Shown: positions 35,501 through 42,378 of the stretch, one piece after another | Numbering within the stretch: the first letter of the stretch is position 1 | How the letters are laid out: each line of letters starts with the position of its first letter | Assembly (NCBI GenBank): GCA_947503155.1 | Contig: CANNCL010000002.1 | Location: forward strand, 62,001 to 126,000 | DNA from: an uncultured Erythrobacter sp. | Lineage (GTDB): Bacteria > Pseudomonadota > Alphaproteobacteria > Sphingomonadales > Sphingomonadaceae | Direction of reading: 5' to 3' | DNA: 64,000 nt | Position numbers and translations under genes: made by a program | The notes under the pieces: model-generated | What the model was told of the DNA's origin: nothing | What the model saw: the letters and a program-made list of their open reading frames with translations, nothing else | The model's database searches: none

Positions 35501-35764
35501 CTAAAGCTCAACCCCGCTGGCAATCGCTTCGAGCTTCTTGATCCGCTCTTTCATATCGGCAAGCTCTATCCGCGCGGCACCAACTGCTGCGCCGCCTTCT
35601 ATCTCAGCGGCTGGCATTTTTCCTCCGCCGCCGCGCTGAAAGCCGTGCAATTCTTGACGTTTGAGTTCCAGCCAATCTTGCCACGCACGCAGGAATGCAA
35701 GGGCGACCACGCAAATCCCGAACAGGCACGCTGCGGTTACGACTAGGGTTGGGTCCATCATCAT
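35501..35764 (-). CDS. Psp-array small membrane protein 7 (PspB-like, short tail)
   Basis: 87 residues. One membrane helix (about residues 7-26) is followed by a polar linker and a helical tail IELADMKERIKKLEAIASG. RIKKLEAIASG corresponds to RIQALESILDA of E. coli PspB, as recalled from the family. The second half of the array motif (EIEALRD) is missing, making this the most divergent and shortest member. Its start overlaps the previous stop by 4 bp. Function inferred: accessory partner of the PspA system. Confidence 0.65.
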   Translation of the reverse strand: MMMDPTLVVTAACLFGICVVALAFLRAWQDWLELKRQELHGFQRGGGGKMPAAEIEGGAAVGAARIELADMKERIKKLEAIASGVEL

Positions 35765-36108
35765 TGGCTTGGCTCCTTCCGGCTGGAATCGGCGGTTAGT
35801 GAAGGGGGGGATGTTATCGAAGGTTCTGAGGGGCCTCTGAGCGCTTCGATCTCGGCAGCGATGCGCGCGCGTTCGCGGGCATCCATGGTGTTGTTATCCG
35901 TGGCTATCCGTTCGAGGACATGAAGTCTTTCGCGCAAGGTTTCGATCTCTCGACGCGTTTCTTCAATTTCAGCGGTGCCGCGCTCATCGGTGCGGCCTAC
36001 AAATGTCTCATTGCCGTCTTCGTCGGAGATGATGCCCGCGCGCGCTTTGGCGAGCTGAACAACGCCCCAAACGACGATCGCAACAACGGCGATGACGCTC
36101 CAATCCAT
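35761..36108 (-). CDS. Psp-array small membrane protein 6
   Basis: 115 residues: a membrane helix at residues 3-20, a charged linker, a coiled coil REIETLRERLHVLERIATDN, then AAEIEALRG and a Ser/Pro-rich disordered end. The VLERIATD plus EIEALR pair is the array signature shared with PspC and partly with PspB. Start and stop overlap both neighbours. Expected topology: N terminus out or in the membrane, tail in the cytoplasm. Confidence 0.68.
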   Translation of the reverse strand: MDWSVIAVVAIVVWGVVQLAKARAGIISDEDGNETFVGRTDERGTAEIEETRREIETLRERLHVLERIATDNNTMDARERARIAAEIEALRGPSEPSITSPPSLTADSSRKEPSQ

Positions 36109-36422
36109 CAGCTGTTTCCTTCAAATTGTGTGGCAGTTTCAAGCTGCACGCCCTCGGGGCTATCTCGCAGCGATTCAATCTCTTCGGCCAGTTCCGCCGA
36201 GCGTTCTGCTGGGCGATCTGTGGCGATGCGTTCCAAAACGCGGACACGTTGCTCCAGAGTGGAGGGATCAGACTGCTGCCGGTCCGACCGCGGCTCGACG
36301 TCGGCAGATGCAGACCGCTTTTTCCGGCGCATTGTGAGCACCACCGCGCCCGCACCGACTGCTGCAGCAAGCGCTGCAATCTGCAGCGCGTCCATCATTA
36401 AAGGCGTGTCTGCGCCAAACAT
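36108..36422 (-). CDS. Psp-array small membrane protein 5
   Basis: 104 residues with a membrane helix at about 12-29, a basic stop-transfer patch (RRKKR), and the array signature QRVRVLERIATDR followed by AEEIESLRD. The TAATG junction with the upstream gene gives a one-base overlap. No other domain is present. Confidence 0.68.
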   Translation of the reverse strand: MFGADTPLMMDALQIAALAAAVGAGAVVLTMRRKKRSASADVEPRSDRQQSDPSTLEQRVRVLERIATDRPAERSAELAEEIESLRDSPEGVQLETATQFEGNS

Positions 36423-36730
36423 TAGCTTAGCTCCTGATCGCGTTTGGGGGCGGCAATCTGTGCCGCACGATCATCGCGCAGTGCATCAATCTCATCCGCC
36501 AGCAAGGTGCCGCGATCCGTGGCAAGCCGTTCAAGGACGCGCAGACGATCTTCTATCATATCCGTACGGTCCGCGATTTCATCAGCCCTTGGGCTAGCGG
36601 CGCGCAATTGGTGCTCGCGCAATTCGCGTCTGTGGTTGAGCACTTTGGACACAACCCCGTTGACCGTCAGGCCAAGGATAATCACCAGCACGATGACGCT
36701 TGAAAAGATGATGACCAATTCGTCTTCCAT
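36422..36730 (-). CDS. Psp-array small membrane protein 4
   Basis: 102 residues. A strongly hydrophobic Val/Ile-rich helix (about 5-26) precedes NHRRELREHQLR, much like the juxtamembrane region of PspB. The tail carries DRLRVLERLATDRGTLLADEI and ALRD. One-base overlaps on both sides indicate translational coupling. Of the array members it is among the closest to canonical PspB. Confidence 0.7.
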   Translation of the reverse strand: MEDELVIIFSSVIVLVIILGLTVNGVVSKVLNHRRELREHQLRAASPRADEIADRTDMIEDRLRVLERLATDRGTLLADEIDALRDDRAAQIAAPKRDQELS

Positions 36731-37095
36731 CAGGCGTTCCCTTCATCCTTACGGTTTTCGAGCGCACGTTCGCGCAATTGTTCAATTTCATTGCCAAGGC
36801 CGTAACCGCTGTCGGTGACGATCCGTTCGACATTGATAAGCCGGTCTTTGACCGACCCCAATTCCGCGCGCAGCTCAGCATTCTCTTGCGTAAGCAGCGC
36901 AACTCGCTGTTTGGCTTCATTGTCGGTCGAGGGTTTAAGCGCTTGGCCCCACGCTCCATCGAGCGGGTATCCATGCTGAATGCGCAGGCGTGTCGTATGA
37001 ACCCAGCCGAAGATGCCCGCCGCACCGAGCGCCAATCCGCCGCCAATGATCCAGGGCAGATGCGGTACAATCGTAGTGGCTGCATCGACGCTCAT
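36730..37095 (-). CDS. Psp-array small membrane protein 3
   Basis: 121 residues. A glycine-rich membrane helix (about 13-32) is followed by RLRIQHGYPLDGAWG, a segment resembling AKHGYELEDEWGG in the next array gene, then a coiled coil (LLTQENAELRAELG) and the signature LINVERIVTDSGY with NEIEQLRE. The shared HGY-EW element shows that members 2 and 3 are recent sisters. Confidence 0.7.
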   Translation of the reverse strand: MSVDAATTIVPHLPWIIGGGLALGAAGIFGWVHTTRLRIQHGYPLDGAWGQALKPSTDNEAKQRVALLTQENAELRAELGSVKDRLINVERIVTDSGYGLGNEIEQLRERALENRKDEGNA

Positions 37096-37463
37096 GCGCG
37101 TGTTTCCTTCTTGTCAAGATTGAGCGGAGTTCCGCTGTCAGATTGGGGCGCCGCCGTTTTGACCGGCACGTCGCGCAATGCTTCGATTTCTTCGGAGAGC
37201 GTATATCCGCGGTCGGTCACGATCTTTTCGAGCACAATCATCCGGTCCTGCATCATGTCGAGCTTGTCATTTAGCTCGCGGTTTTCTGATTTCAGGCGCT
37301 CAGTTTCGGCAGTTTGTGCTGGCGAGGCCTCCTTCGCAGTCTTACCGCCCCACTCGTCCTCCAGCTCATAGCCGTGCTTTGCGCGGATCCAGTTATTGAT
37401 CAGCCAGCCAGCGGTTGAAACCAAGACTATTAAAACGATAAAACTCATATTCCCGTCCATCAA
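37092..37463 (-). CDS. Psp-array small membrane protein 2
   Basis: 123 residues. Membrane helix at about 6-25, then RAKHGYELEDEWGG, a heptad-patterned stretch (LKSENRELNDKLDMMQDRM) and the signature VLEKIVTDRGYTLSEEIEAL. It ends with a GTPLNLDKK patch that recurs as GVPLNVGNK in the next gene upstream. Overlaps both neighbours by 4 bp. Start could be any of three closely spaced ATGs. Confidence 0.7.
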   Translation of the reverse strand: MMDGNMSFIVLIVLVSTAGWLINNWIRAKHGYELEDEWGGKTAKEASPAQTAETERLKSENRELNDKLDMMQDRMIVLEKIVTDRGYTLSEEIEALRDVPVKTAAPQSDSGTPLNLDKKETRA

Positions 37464-37771
37464 ACCTCTGCCTTGTTGCCCACATTCAGCGGCACGCCGC
37501 TGCCCGATTGTTCGACTGAGCGAGTGTCGCGCAGGGCCTCAATCTGGGTGGCAATGTCATAACCGCGATCAGTGACAATCCGTTCGAGGACCTGAACGCG
37601 GTCTTCGAGTAGCTGGATGTGACTGGCATATTGTGCCGCTTTTTCAGCCGTATGTTCCGCTGTCGTCTCGATCTGCATCTTCGCTACTTTTTGTCGGTGC
37701 GATGTCCAGATCGCTATCATTGGTATTCCGAAGACCATTACGACTGCGACCAGCCCAATAAATTCGCCCAT
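37460..37771 (-). CDS. Psp-array small membrane protein 1
   Basis: 103 residues, the first array gene after pspC (31 bp). An N-terminal membrane helix (5-23) is followed by SHRQKVAKMQ, a helical linker and the signature RVQVLERIVTDRGY plus TQIEALRD, then the GVPLNVGNK end. By family comparison the VLERIV-TD part aligns with the C-terminal helix of PspB and the tail of PspC. Role inferred: membrane partner of PspA. Confidence 0.7.
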   Translation of the reverse strand: MGEFIGLVAVVMVFGIPMIAIWTSHRQKVAKMQIETTAEHTAEKAAQYASHIQLLEDRVQVLERIVTDRGYDIATQIEALRDTRSVEQSGSGVPLNVGNKAEV

Positions 37772-37802
37772 GTTTTTGTCCCTTGTGTTGACGCGCGCTG
37801 TT

Positions 37803-38183
37803 TCAGCGTAGCTGTTCGATCTGCGATGTTAGGCGCGGGTTGTTGCTGACGTAATAGGTTTCAACATCAGCGAGCCGGCGGTCGATATCGCGGAACCGGG
37901 CGCGAATTTCGCGAGCTGTGCGCTTTGGACTCTGCCGCACGCGCTGCCAGTAATTTTCCTCTTGAACGTCGCGGTAGAGGTGCGGCGGCTTTTTCTTCAA
38001 TACGAAGCCAGCAACGATGTAGGCGAGGATGCCGATCGGACCGAGTGCGAAGAGTGTGAGGGCTACCAATCCTGCACGGACCCAGAAACGGTTCACGCCG
38101 GTGTAGGAAGCGATACCGGAGCAGACACCCAACAATTTGGCATTGGCGCTGTCGCGGTAAAGGGTTGTGCGGGGGCTATTCAT
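37803..38183 (-). CDS. pspC: Phage-shock protein C, membrane stress sensor
   Basis: 126 residues. An N-terminal PspC domain (LLGVCSGIASYTGVNRFWVR) is followed by a membrane helix (about 38-62), a basic linker and a tail RLADVETYYVSNNPRLTSQI ending EQLR. The E. coli PspC tail (RLREMERYVTS, recalled) has the same pattern, and the array proteins repeat it. PspC with PspB senses membrane damage and frees PspF from PspA. It overlaps pspB by 4 bp. Confidence 0.93.
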   Translation of the reverse strand: MNSPRTTLYRDSANAKLLGVCSGIASYTGVNRFWVRAGLVALTLFALGPIGILAYIVAGFVLKKKPPHLYRDVQEENYWQRVRQSPKRTAREIRARFRDIDRRLADVETYYVSNNPRLTSQIEQLR

Positions 38184-38482
38184 TGGCTCGCGCCTTTCTT
38201 TTCAGCCATCATCTGCTCAAGTTCGCGCAGTTGCTGGTTATCAGTTTCTTGGTTCGCCTGAAGGCGTTTGACCGGGTTGAATGCGGGGTCATCTGTGGCC
38301 ACCAGGCGTTCTACCGTGTCCATGCGTTCATCAAGGCGCTTGGCGAGGTTGTAGAGTTCCTCCAGCAGCACTTCGTCATCGCTGGTGATGGTCGCTGCGG
38401 TTTTCCACTTGGTAACATAGTGCAGGATGAGCCATGGCAGTCCAATGAGGAGCATCGGGACGATGATTAGTTCTTCAGGCAT
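38180..38482 (-). CDS. pspB: Phage-shock protein B
   Basis: 100 residues, longer than the roughly 75 of E. coli PspB. The membrane helix (about 5-22) ends in LHYVTKWK, and the cytoplasmic helix contains AKRLDERMDTVERLVATDDP, which fits PspB. About 30 extra C-terminal residues (QLRELEQMMAEKK) are not typical. It acts with PspC in signal input to PspA. It lies 3 bp after pspA. Confidence 0.9.
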   Translation of the reverse strand: MPEELIIVPMLLIGLPWLILHYVTKWKTAATITSDDEVLLEELYNLAKRLDERMDTVERLVATDDPAFNPVKRLQANQETDNQQLRELEQMMAEKKGASQ

Positions 38483-38485
38483 TTG

Positions 38486-39172
38486 TTATTCCCCCTTCTC
38501 AGCGTCGTCTTTGCCCAGCGCTTTTTTCATCTGCGCAAGTTCGTCATCAATCGCATCGGCCCCTTCGAGCGCGGCGATTTCATCTGACAGCGACGGCGGA
38601 CCTTTTTCTGTAATCGACAGCGCATCGGCGCGGCCTTCGGCGTAATCGACACGGCGTTCGAGTTGGTCGAAACGCGCGAGTGCTTCGTCGGTGCGTTCGG
38701 TGCTCATCAGCGTGCGCAACTTGACGCGGTTCTCAGCGCTTTCGAGGCGTGCCGCGATCTGTGTCTGGCGGCTGCGAGCTTCACGCAGGCGGTGCTGCAG
38801 TTTCGCAATATCGTCTTCATAAGCGCGCAATGCATCATCGAGGACAGAAATCTCTGCGCGCAACTGGTCACCCATGCTGCTGGATTTCTTCTTTTCAACC
38901 AAGGCGGCGCGGGCCAGATCTTCGCGATCTTTCGACAGAGCGAGTTGAGCTTTTTCGCCCCAATCGGCCTCTAACTTGTCGAGCTTTACGACGTGTCGGT
39001 GCATTTCTTTTTGATCGGCAATGGTACGCGCCGCGCTGGCGCGGACTTCGACCAAGGTTTCCTCCATTTCGAGGATGATCATGCGGATCATCTTCGTCGG
39101 GTCATCCGCATTGTCGAGCATGTCATTGAAATTGGCCGCGATGATATCGCGAGTGCGGCTGAAAATGCCCAT
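38486..39172 (-). CDS. pspA: Phage-shock protein A, membrane-binding effector and PspF inhibitor
   Basis: 228 residues from ATG 39172 with GATGGAG eight bases upstream. It starts with the canonical amphipathic membrane-binding helix MGIFSRTRDIIAANFNDML and continues as a long coiled coil. It ends with LERRVD and SLSDEIAALEGADAIDDEL, the usual PspA tail. PspA (ESCRT-III-like) binds stressed membrane and, when free, inhibits PspF. The same frame remains open for at least 98 codons upstream without a stop, so a longer N-terminally extended form cannot be ruled out. Confidence 0.95.
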   Translation of the reverse strand: MGIFSRTRDIIAANFNDMLDNADDPTKMIRMIILEMEETLVEVRASAARTIADQKEMHRHVVKLDKLEADWGEKAQLALSKDREDLARAALVEKKKSSSMGDQLRAEISVLDDALRAYEDDIAKLQHRLREARSRQTQIAARLESAENRVKLRTLMSTERTDEALARFDQLERRVDYAEGRADALSITEKGPPSLSDEIAALEGADAIDDELAQMKKALGKDDAEKGE

Positions 39173-39466
39173 AAAGGCTACTCCATCTAGGAACGGGTTG
39201 GTGCTGCTGTTGCGCGAGTCTTGATTGTCTCTGCTTCTGCTCTGACTTTGCGTCGGAGTAGGGCTGCGGCGCAAGGCTTCAATTTCTGCGTCGAGCCGCG
39301 ACAGCGCATTCTTGGATGCGGCTTTCGCATTGCTACCAAAAGAGGGGTGGGCCGGAGCAACGCGGTCTGAGGATTTGCGCGTCGGGGAAAGCGCATCACT
39401 CAGATCGGCATCAGCGACTGGAACACTGCGCTCCGGCCCGAGGGGAAGATCATTCGGCTTGGTCAC
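39173..39466 (-). other. Open in-frame extension upstream of pspA with an array-like motif
   Basis: From a GTG at 39466, nine bases before the end of the small psp head gene, the pspA frame is open for 98 codons and reads in-frame into MGIFSR. The predicted peptide is polar and low-complexity but contains LSRLDAEIEALRRSPTP, very like the EIEALRD end of the array proteins. It may be a cytoplasmic gene or domain fused to PspA, a decayed array member, or a chance frame. The ribosome-binding site before the GTG is weak. Confidence 0.35.
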
Positions 39467-39474
39467 AACCGCGC

Positions 39475-39657
39475 TCAAGCCAGCTCGACCAGCATCGCGG
39501 TCTCGCTGGTGGGGCCAGCGATACTTGCGTCTGCTGCGACCATATTCATTTGGCTGGTCATGGCGATCATCGCAGTCATCGCAGCGATGCTGGCGATCGA
39601 TGCCTTGCCAAGCTTGCTGCCGAAGAAAGCGCGTCCGAAGAAAGGTTGATCGTACAT
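39475..39657 (-). CDS. Small hydrophobic protein heading the psp operon
   Basis: 60 residues from ATG 39657, with GGGAG at good spacing. MYDQPFFGRAFFGSKLGKAS leads into a hydrophobic, methionine- and alanine-rich stretch (about residues 20-43), then a polar end. It is probably membrane-associated. It is the first gene after the sigma-54 promoter, whose -12 element is about 48 bp upstream, so it should be strongly induced with pspA. No family was recognised; a role like the small PspD/PspG proteins is only a guess. Confidence 0.6.
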   Translation of the reverse strand: MYDQPFFGRAFFGSKLGKASIASIAAMTAMIAMTSQMNMVAADASIAGPTSETAMLVELA

Positions 39658-39703
39658 GGTGTGGGTCTCCCGAAGGTGTGTCTGAAACTGTTGAGATATG
39701 TTT

Positions 39704-39720
39704 TGCAACCACCGTGCCAA
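39704..39720 (-). promoter_or_regulatory. Sigma-54 promoter of the psp operon
   Basis: On the minus strand TTGGCACGGTGGTTGCA is a full match to the -24/-12 consensus (TTGGCAC, four-base gap after the G, TTGC). Transcription would start about 39691 and enter the 60-residue gene and pspA. This fits the known control of psp by sigma-54 and PspF, whose gene is divergent. Confidence 0.92.
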
Positions 39721-39765
39721 ACCGGAAAAACGGCGGAAATGCGGGGTTTTCTGACTATCCACACA

Positions 39766-39796
39766 CAACGGTGTTGGTTTCTATTGCCAACCATTG
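39766..39796. promoter_or_regulatory. Candidate PspF enhancer site
   Basis: An interrupted dyad, GTTGG (39773-39777) and CCAAC (39787-39791) with weaker outer pairing CAACGG/CCATTG, lies 46-76 bp upstream of the -24 box and 25-55 bp before the pspF start. Position fits an upstream activating sequence that also allows PspF autoregulation. Assignment rests on position and symmetry only. Confidence 0.4.
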
Positions 39797-39820
39797 GGAA
39801 ATTTCACTATATCTCGGTGC

Positions 39821-40891
39821 ATGGAGCGCGAGAATCAATTTATCGGTCAGTCGGGGGCATTCCTTGACGCTGTAGAACGCGCCAGTCGCGCCGCCCCGAT
39901 GAGCCGCCCTGTCCTCGTCATTGGTGAACGCGGCACGGGCAAGGAATTGATCGCAGAACGCTTGCACCGTCTCTCCAGCCGTTGGGGAGAGCCGCTGGTG
40001 ACGATGAACTGCGCCGCGCTGCCAGAAACCTTGATAGAGGCCGAATTGTTCGGCCACGAAGCGGGAGCGTTTACGGGTGCTACCAAAGCGCGCGCGGGCC
40101 GGTTTGAAGAAGCCGATCAAGGCACGCTATTTCTCGACGAATTGGGCACGCTGTCGATGGGCGCGCAAGAACGGCTGCTCAGGGCAGTCGAATATGGCGA
40201 GGTTACTCGCATTGGTGCATCTCGGCCCACTCGCGTCGATGTGCGTATTGTCGCGGCGACCAATGACGATTTGCCCGCGCTTGCAAAATCGGGCGAGTTT
40301 CGGGCCGATTTGCTCGACCGGCTGAGTTTTGAGGTTATCACTTTGCCGCCGCTACGGGTGCGCGAAGGGGATGTCGGCGTCTTGGCGGAATATTTCGCGC
40401 GGCGCATGGCGGCGGAACTCGATTGGCACGGCTGGCCCGGATTTGCTCCGCATGTGATGACGCAGATGGAAGAATACGCATGGCCAGGCAATGTCCGCGA
40501 ATTGCGCAATGTGGTGGAGCGCGCGGTGTATCGCTGGGATGATCCTGAAACGCCGATTTCCTATGCCCAATTCGATCCGTTTGAAAGCCCGTGGAAACCG
40601 CAGGCTCCGCCGCATCGCAGCACAGAAGCAGCCGCACCAATCGGATTGCCGCCTGCCTCAGGCCCTACCGGCGGGGGTATTCAACCCAATGGAGCGGTCC
40701 CGCCTGGTGTGGACTTTGAATCGGTCGATGATCTTCGCGCTGCTGTGGACAGCCATGAACGCGCAATCGTCGAACATGCGCTGGGCAAACACCGCTGGAA
40801 CCAGCGGCAAACCGCCAAGGCGCTGGGCCTGAGTTACGATCAGATCCGCCATGCGATCAAAAAACATGGGTTGATGGAAGAAAGCGAATAA
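39821..40891 (+). CDS. pspF: Sigma-54-dependent activator PspF
   Basis: 356 residues from ATG 39821 (MERENQFIGQSG); a TTG nine codons earlier is less likely. It has no receiver domain. The AAA+ domain carries Walker A GERGTGKE, the sigma-54 contact loop GAFTGA, and Walker B TLFLDELG. It ends with a Fis-type helix-turn-helix (WNQRQTAKALGLSYDQIRH). A Pro-rich linker of about 60 residues separates the two. It activates the divergent psp promoter and is inhibited by PspA. Confidence 0.95.
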   Translation: MERENQFIGQSGAFLDAVERASRAAPMSRPVLVIGERGTGKELIAERLHRLSSRWGEPLVTMNCAALPETLIEAELFGHEAGAFTGATKARAGRFEEADQGTLFLDELGTLSMGAQERLLRAVEYGEVTRIGASRPTRVDVRIVAATNDDLPALAKSGEFRADLLDRLSFEVITLPPLRVREGDVGVLAEYFARRMAAELDWHGWPGFAPHVMTQMEEYAWPGNVRELRNVVERAVYRWDDPETPISYAQFDPFESPWKPQAPPHRSTEAAAPIGLPPASGPTGGGIQPNGAVPPGVDFESVDDLRAAVDSHERAIVEHALGKHRWNQRQTAKALGLSYDQIRHAIKKHGLMEESE

Positions 40892-40981
40892 CCCGGCTTC
40901 GCGGTTTGCCTAACCGGTTGTTTACCCACCTTCGATATGAGTTTGGCTCACTTTGTTGACAGAAACATTCGGGCTGAAATC

Positions 40982-41275
40982 ATGGACGTGATCAAAACTG
41001 TGCTGGCGGGTTGCGGCGTCCTTGCCTTGTTATCAGTCGTAGGGTGTGTCGGTCTTGTTGGGGCGGGATCCTATGCGGTCGATCAAGCTCTCGAGGAACA
41101 AGCGGCGCGCCAAGATTCTTCCAATTCGCCGCCGTCACGCCGGGGCGGTCGACCCGTGACCAGCAGCCGGTTCGAAGACGATCCTTTTTCTGACTATGAC
41201 AGCGAAGCTGCCTTTGATGATGGGACCAATGATGATGGTGAGCCAGTCGGAGGTTGGGGTGAGGACAGCAAGTGA
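40982..41275 (+). CDS. Small membrane or lipoprotein of unknown function downstream of pspF
   Basis: 97 residues from ATG 40982. A hydrophobic N terminus with a lipobox-like VVGC near residue 22 could make it a lipoprotein or a single-pass protein. The rest is acidic and disordered (FEDDPFSDYDSEAAFDDG). It follows pspF by 90 bp on the same strand. An alternative ATG 15 codons upstream exists. No family recognised. Confidence 0.5.
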   Translation: MDVIKTVLAGCGVLALLSVVGCVGLVGAGSYAVDQALEEQAARQDSSNSPPSRRGGRPVTSSRFEDDPFSDYDSEAAFDDGTNDDGEPVGGWGEDSK

Positions 41276-41777
41276 AGCCCGGCCACTGAGTTCAATTGGC
41301 GCAGGCATGAATGGCTTTGGCGGCTAGCTGAACCGGGGCAGCGCACGGCTCCACGAATGCTTTTTAGCATCCTTGCGCAATTTCTCGCGGTTCAAAGCAA
41401 TCAGCGATGCATTCTAACCAACCTTTGATGCACCGGATTGCGGATTGCGGATTGCGATCAAAGAACCGCCGAATATCGGCGAAACGGGGTTTCTGCGCTG
41501 CGGTCCTATCGATCATCTTATGACCGTGACGCGCAAGGGATAGGGCTTGAATGCTCTCGATTTTGAAATTCCTGTGAATGATGTTTTCGTGTCAGGAATC
41601 TGGCGGTTTCTGGAACAATATGCGGAGCTCGAAAGCGGAGGTTTGCGGGCGACAATTCGCGATTGAACGAGTGGCAATGGCAATGACTGCAGGTACCGCG
41701 ATCGGTCGGCCCTAGCCACAAATACGCATGTATCGATCAGCGGTGTCTTGACGCTACAGCTCTAAATTAGCGCGATC
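41276..41777. other. Gene-free stretch of about 500 bp
   Basis: No convincing gene, RNA or promoter was seen here. Short open frames on both strands lack ribosome-binding sites and recognisable protein composition. The only structure noted is three tandem copies of GGATTGC at 41435-41455 and a small ATGCT/AGCAT hairpin near 41360. It could hold decayed sequence. Confidence 0.5.
41435..41455 (+). repeat. Three tandem GGATTGC heptamers
   Basis: Three perfect head-to-tail copies of a 7-mer in non-coding DNA. Probably a slippage product; no function suggested. Confidence 0.6.
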
Positions 41778-42191
41778 ATGAGCACATCTCTTGCATCCGA
41801 TAATGATCGGCTGGCCAATGATGCCGCCGCACCAGTGGGTCGCCGCTCTGCTCCGCGATTGCGGCTGTCTATCCCAGCACGGCTGGTCACCTTGTTTGAC
41901 ACACGTCGCTGTATTCTGGTCAACTTGTCTCGCACAGGCGCGCAGATCGGCCTCGAACAGCCATTAGGAAAAGGCGAGGGCGCATTCCTGCAATTGGCCG
42001 GGATCGACCAATTCGGATCGATCACGCGCTGTGCGGTTGGCCTTGGCGGAGGGTTTAATGGCCTTGAGTTTGAATGCCCACTGACGGATCGGCAAGTGTT
42101 GGCTTTGCGCGATCATGCCGAGAGTTTCGCAGACGCAGAAAGCCGCGCATTGCGTGACGAAGTGCGCGCTTGGGTCACTGGCGCAAAATAG
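41778..42191 (+). CDS. PilZ domain protein (predicted c-di-GMP receptor)
   Basis: 137 residues consisting of a single PilZ domain. The c-di-GMP-binding signatures are present: an RRSAPRLRL (RxxxR-type) motif near residue 17 and NLSRTGAQIG (D/NxSxxG) near residue 50. No attached output domain exists, so it would act through a protein partner. It stands alone between the gene-free stretch and rimP, with no motility or cellulose gene in view. Confidence 0.85.
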   Translation: MSTSLASDNDRLANDAAAPVGRRSAPRLRLSIPARLVTLFDTRRCILVNLSRTGAQIGLEQPLGKGEGAFLQLAGIDQFGSITRCAVGLGGGFNGLEFECPLTDRQVLALRDHAESFADAESRALRDEVRAWVTGAK

Positions 42192-42234
42192 CAGCCGGGC
42201 GGCGGAGGTCTGATCCTTTGCGCTAATATACTGC

Positions 42235-42249
42235 TGGCAAGGCTTGCCA
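42235..42249. promoter_or_regulatory. Perfect 15-bp dyad upstream of rimP
   Basis: TGGCAAG-G-CTTGCCA is a perfect palindrome about 130 bp before rimP and 45 bp after the PilZ gene. It looks like an operator rather than a terminator because no T-tract follows. The regulator is unknown. Confidence 0.3.
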
Positions 42250-42364
42250 AATGTCTAAGCCGCGCCTAATTGGCTCTCATCCCGACATCGTCGACACAAT
42301 GAAGGGCTGGCGCCAACCGGGGCCGGCACCCGAAACCTGTGCAGGCCAAACTGTCGTAAATGCC

Positions 42365-42370
42365 TATAAT
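42365..42370 (+). promoter_or_regulatory. Consensus -10 box immediately before rimP
   Basis: A perfect TATAAT ends eight bases before the rimP ATG, so transcripts from it would have almost no leader. The -35 region is not clearly recognisable. Confidence 0.4.
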
Positions 42371-42378
42371 TGGACCGC

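Noticed and set aside
39187..39399. 70-codon minus-strand frame between the small psp gene and pspA
   Set aside because: Arginine/proline-rich, no ribosome-binding site; the overlapping pspA frame has more protein-like composition and an array-type motif.
41435..41455. Start of a CRISPR or satellite array
   Set aside because: Only three 7-bp units without spacers; no cas genes anywhere in the window.
41513..41721. Two short minus-strand frames in the 500-bp gene-free stretch
   Set aside because: No start signals and no recognisable composition; the two frames overlap out of phase.
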